From: an uncultured Clostridia bacterium
GTDB taxonomy: Bacteria > Bacillota > Clostridia > Christensenellales > Borkfalkiaceae
Reading direction: 5' to 3'
DNA length: 6,148 bases
Assembly: GCA_944376035.1 (NCBI GenBank)
Contig: CALWBJ010000178.1
Location: 1-6,148 of the forward strand
The position numbers and the translations under genes were made by a program. A model generated the notes under the pieces. It was not told where the DNA came from. It did no database searches and was given only the letters and a program-made list of their open reading frames with translations. This document shows positions 6,017 through 6,148 of the stretch, one piece after another. How positions within the stretch are numbered: the first letter of the stretch is position 1; each line of letters opens with the position of its first letter.

Positions 6017-6148
6017 ATGAAAGGTAATAAGAGATTCATGATAGGCGGATGGCTTGCTCCCGGCAATACTATAAAAGATTATGTTCTTGCCGGAGAATGC
6101 GGGATAAACACCATGTATCTTCTCGGCGGTGCCTGCGGCTACGCGAGG
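6017..6148 (+). CDS. Start of an unidentified gene, possibly a TIM-barrel glycosidase (3'-partial)
   Basis: Only 44 codons are present and the frame stays open to the window edge. There is no signal peptide: the N-terminus is polar (MKGNKR) and is followed by FMIGGWLAPG, then DYVLAGECGINTMYLLGG. A first strand ending in Gly-Trp with a nearby Pro, then a helix leading to a G-I/F-N turn and another hydrophobic strand, resembles the opening of many (beta/alpha)8 glycoside hydrolases, where the first helix carries an A-E/G-x-G-F/I-N motif. This is a weak fold-level inference; no family name is given. It lies 8 bp after the DUF4838 gene, so it is in the same operon. If it is an enzyme, the lack of an export signal would put it in the cytoplasm, acting on an imported product. 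Confidence 0.8.
   Translation, partial: MKGNKRFMIGGWLAPGNTIKDYVLAGECGINTMYLLGGACGYAR

Noticed and set aside
1..6148. CRISPR array, tRNA, rRNA, insertion sequence or integrase site
   Set aside because: No regularly spaced identical DNA repeats, cloverleaf-like segment, inverted terminal repeats or transposase-like product were seen on either strand. The only repeats are divergent protein-level ones.

Overview
All genes in this window lie on the plus strand and are packed almost end to end: the 3' part of a carbohydrate ABC transporter permease, a large secreted multi-domain surface protein (1151 aa), a DUF4838-type lipoprotein (651 aa), and the first 44 codons of a further gene that may encode a TIM-barrel enzyme. 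The junctions are 11, 1 and 8 bp. There is no room for a promoter or terminator between them, so this looks like the interior of one operon whose ends lie outside the window.

The organism is probably a Gram-positive-type bacterium, most plausibly a member of the Clostridia or a related Bacillota lineage of the kind seen in gut and anaerobic communities. This is inference. It rests on a MalG/LplC-like (CUT1) sugar permease, a lipoprotein with a clear lipobox, a Sec-exported protein rich in Ig-like domains, purine-rich Shine-Dalgarno sites, moderate base composition, and the absence of SusC/SusD-like genes. No species can be named.

Region by region: 3-584 encodes the transporter permease, with its EAA loop and C-terminus intact. 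596-4051 encodes a secreted protein in which Ig-like units recur with a period near 87 residues and are interrupted by two sandwich-like modules, giving the order 3 Ig, sandwich, 3 Ig, sandwich, 2 Ig. 4053-6008 encodes a lipoprotein with a GH67-N-like front domain followed by a DUF4838 core that contains a C-x-C-x-x-C motif. 6017 to the window end starts another gene.

Read together, the locus looks like a glycan capture, processing and import system. The large protein would bind a glycan or host/plant surface outside the cell, the DUF4838 lipoprotein would act on or bind it at the membrane, and the ABC transporter would import the product. The substrate cannot be read from the sequence. The most notable structures are the hierarchical repeat architecture of the 1151-aa protein and the uncharacterised DUF4838 protein encoded 1 bp downstream of it.
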